Source: Gammaproteobacteria bacterium
GTDB lineage: Bacteria; Pseudomonadota; Gammaproteobacteria; Pseudomonadales; Azotimanducaceae
Direction: 5' to 3'
Assembly: GCA_007694905.1 (NCBI GenBank)
Contig: REEU01000161.1
Location: 1 to 64,000, forward strand
Length of the DNA stretch: 64,000 nucleotides
A program made the translations under genes and the position numbers. The notes below the pieces were generated by a model. The model saw only the letters and a program-made list of their open reading frames with translations, was not told the DNA's origin and ran no database searches. Shown here piece by piece: positions 63,507-64,000 of the stretch (position 1 is its first letter; each line of letters opens with the position of its first letter).

Positions 63507-63546
63507 CGACGGCGTTCGACCGTCCGCCGGTTCGATGGCGCCGTCG
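63507..63546 (+). terminator. Candidate terminator after ribB
   Basis: CGACGGCG (63507-63514) and CGCCGTCG (63539-63546) form a perfect eight-pair stem four bases after the stop codon. The enclosed 24 bases can partly pair. No T-run follows, so the call is tentative. Confidence 0.35.
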
Positions 63547-63646
63547 ATGCCCCGAATTGCAGCGTCGCGTCGGGCACGCAGCTTACCGGCCCTGCCCAGG
63601 GTTCGGGCATAGTCCGCCCGCCTTCACAGGGAGGTCAGCGCAGCAT

Positions 63647-64000
63647 GTCAGCGCGGCTGGTCCACCCATCCGCCCCGCGGCGACGGTCATTATCGCCCGC
63701 GATGCGGGCAGCATAGACATCGAGATCCTCTTGCTGCGACGGACCAGTCAGGCTGCCTTCGGCGGCGGCATGTACGTGTTTCCTGGCGGCAAGGTGGAAG
63801 GCGACGACAACCTGCACGCCCTGGACCCCAGGCGTCGTGGCCCCACCGGCGCGCAGCAGCGGCAGGTGGCAGCCCTGGGCAACGAGTGGCGTGGCCACTG
63901 GATCGCTGCCATGCGCGAGACCTTCGAGGAGGCCGGCCTGCTGCTGGCCTGCACCGAGGATGGTGACATGCTGGATTGGCGCGATCCCGTCACGGAGGCA
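63647..64000 (+). CDS. Nudix hydrolase, 3' end cut by window; start unclear
   Basis: The frame reads GPPIRPAATVIIARDAG, then SIDIEILLLRRTSQAAFGGG, MYVFPGGKVEGDD and WIAAMRETFEEAGLLLA, the Nudix fold with G-x5-E...RETFEEAG box, extended by an insertion of about 35 residues as in NUDT19/acyl-CoA-type Nudix proteins. The apparent start, ATG at 63645 with GGAGG ten bases upstream, is one base out of this frame and soon meets a stop; no in-frame ATG, GTG or TTG precedes the domain. A one-base error or true frameshift near the start is likely. It is incomplete at the window edge. Confidence 0.7.

Noticed and set aside
1-64000. CRISPR array, prophage, insertion sequence, integron, tRNA or rRNA
   Set aside because: I saw no regularly spaced repeats, transposase or integrase genes, terminal inverted repeats or cloverleaf sequences anywhere in the window.

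Overview
The window is a 64 kb, GC-rich, gene-dense bacterial chromosome segment. Its gene order points to a gammaproteobacterium. Two blocks match well-known gammaproteobacterial neighbourhoods: serA / rpiA / ilvA / 5-formyl-THF cyclo-ligase / 6S RNA / zapA / ygfB / pepP / ubiH / gcvT-gcvH-gcvP (as around serA and gcv in E. coli), and rppH / ptsP / lgt / thyA / folA (as in Pseudomonas). The species cannot be named from the sequence. I see no tRNA, rRNA, insertion sequence, prophage or CRISPR array.

Layout. 1-9.5 kb: the end of a PRPP-synthetase-like gene, an SLC13/RCK permease, a Nu-class GST, a Tat-exported dienelactone hydrolase, a probable selenocysteine-containing thioredoxin-fold protein with an in-frame UGA, an FMN reductase, a HAD phosphatase, a class C beta-lactamase-fold hydrolase and an SRPBCC protein. 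9.5-19 kb: serA with a divergent D-2-hydroxyglutarate dehydrogenase, a secreted ureohydrolase pair (one with a full metal site, one degenerate), rpiA, ilvA and def. 19-29 kb: cyclo-ligase, 6S RNA, zapA, a zapB-like gene, ygfB-pepP-ubiH, and the glycine cleavage operon with a split P-protein. 29-39 kb: a truncated DUF885 peptidase, a prolyl oligopeptidase lipoprotein, a DUF255 thioredoxin-domain protein, an RlmI-type methyltransferase, rppH and ptsP. 39-43 kb: a TANGO2/NRDE protein, lgt-thyA-folA, a cold-shock protein and a limonene-epoxide-hydrolase-like protein. 43-52 kb: an S9 lipoprotein peptidase, unknown proteins, a translationally coupled cluster of two UbiA-family prenyltransferases around an unknown protein, a membrane protein without a normal start codon, and an AbgT transporter. 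52-64 kb: an AcoX/NAD-kinase-like protein, fabV, an AGCS symporter, a thiamine-binding-type protein, a second beta-lactamase-fold hydrolase, a sulfatase, a large membrane protein, a LysR regulator divergent from ribB across a perfect palindrome, and a partial Nudix gene.

How the genes fit together. One-carbon and serine/glycine metabolism is concentrated here (serA, gcvTHP, 5-formyl-THF cyclo-ligase, thyA, folA). SerA can make D-2-hydroxyglutarate, and the divergent flavoenzyme probably removes it. The most unusual items are the UGA-interrupted redox gene with a plausible SECIS hairpin, the tandem active/degenerate ureohydrolases, and the UbiA-unknown-UbiA operon. Three genes have 5' ends that do not fit normal initiation (29197-30129, 49582-50400, 63647-64000). 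Sequence errors or real decay should be separated there before interpretation.
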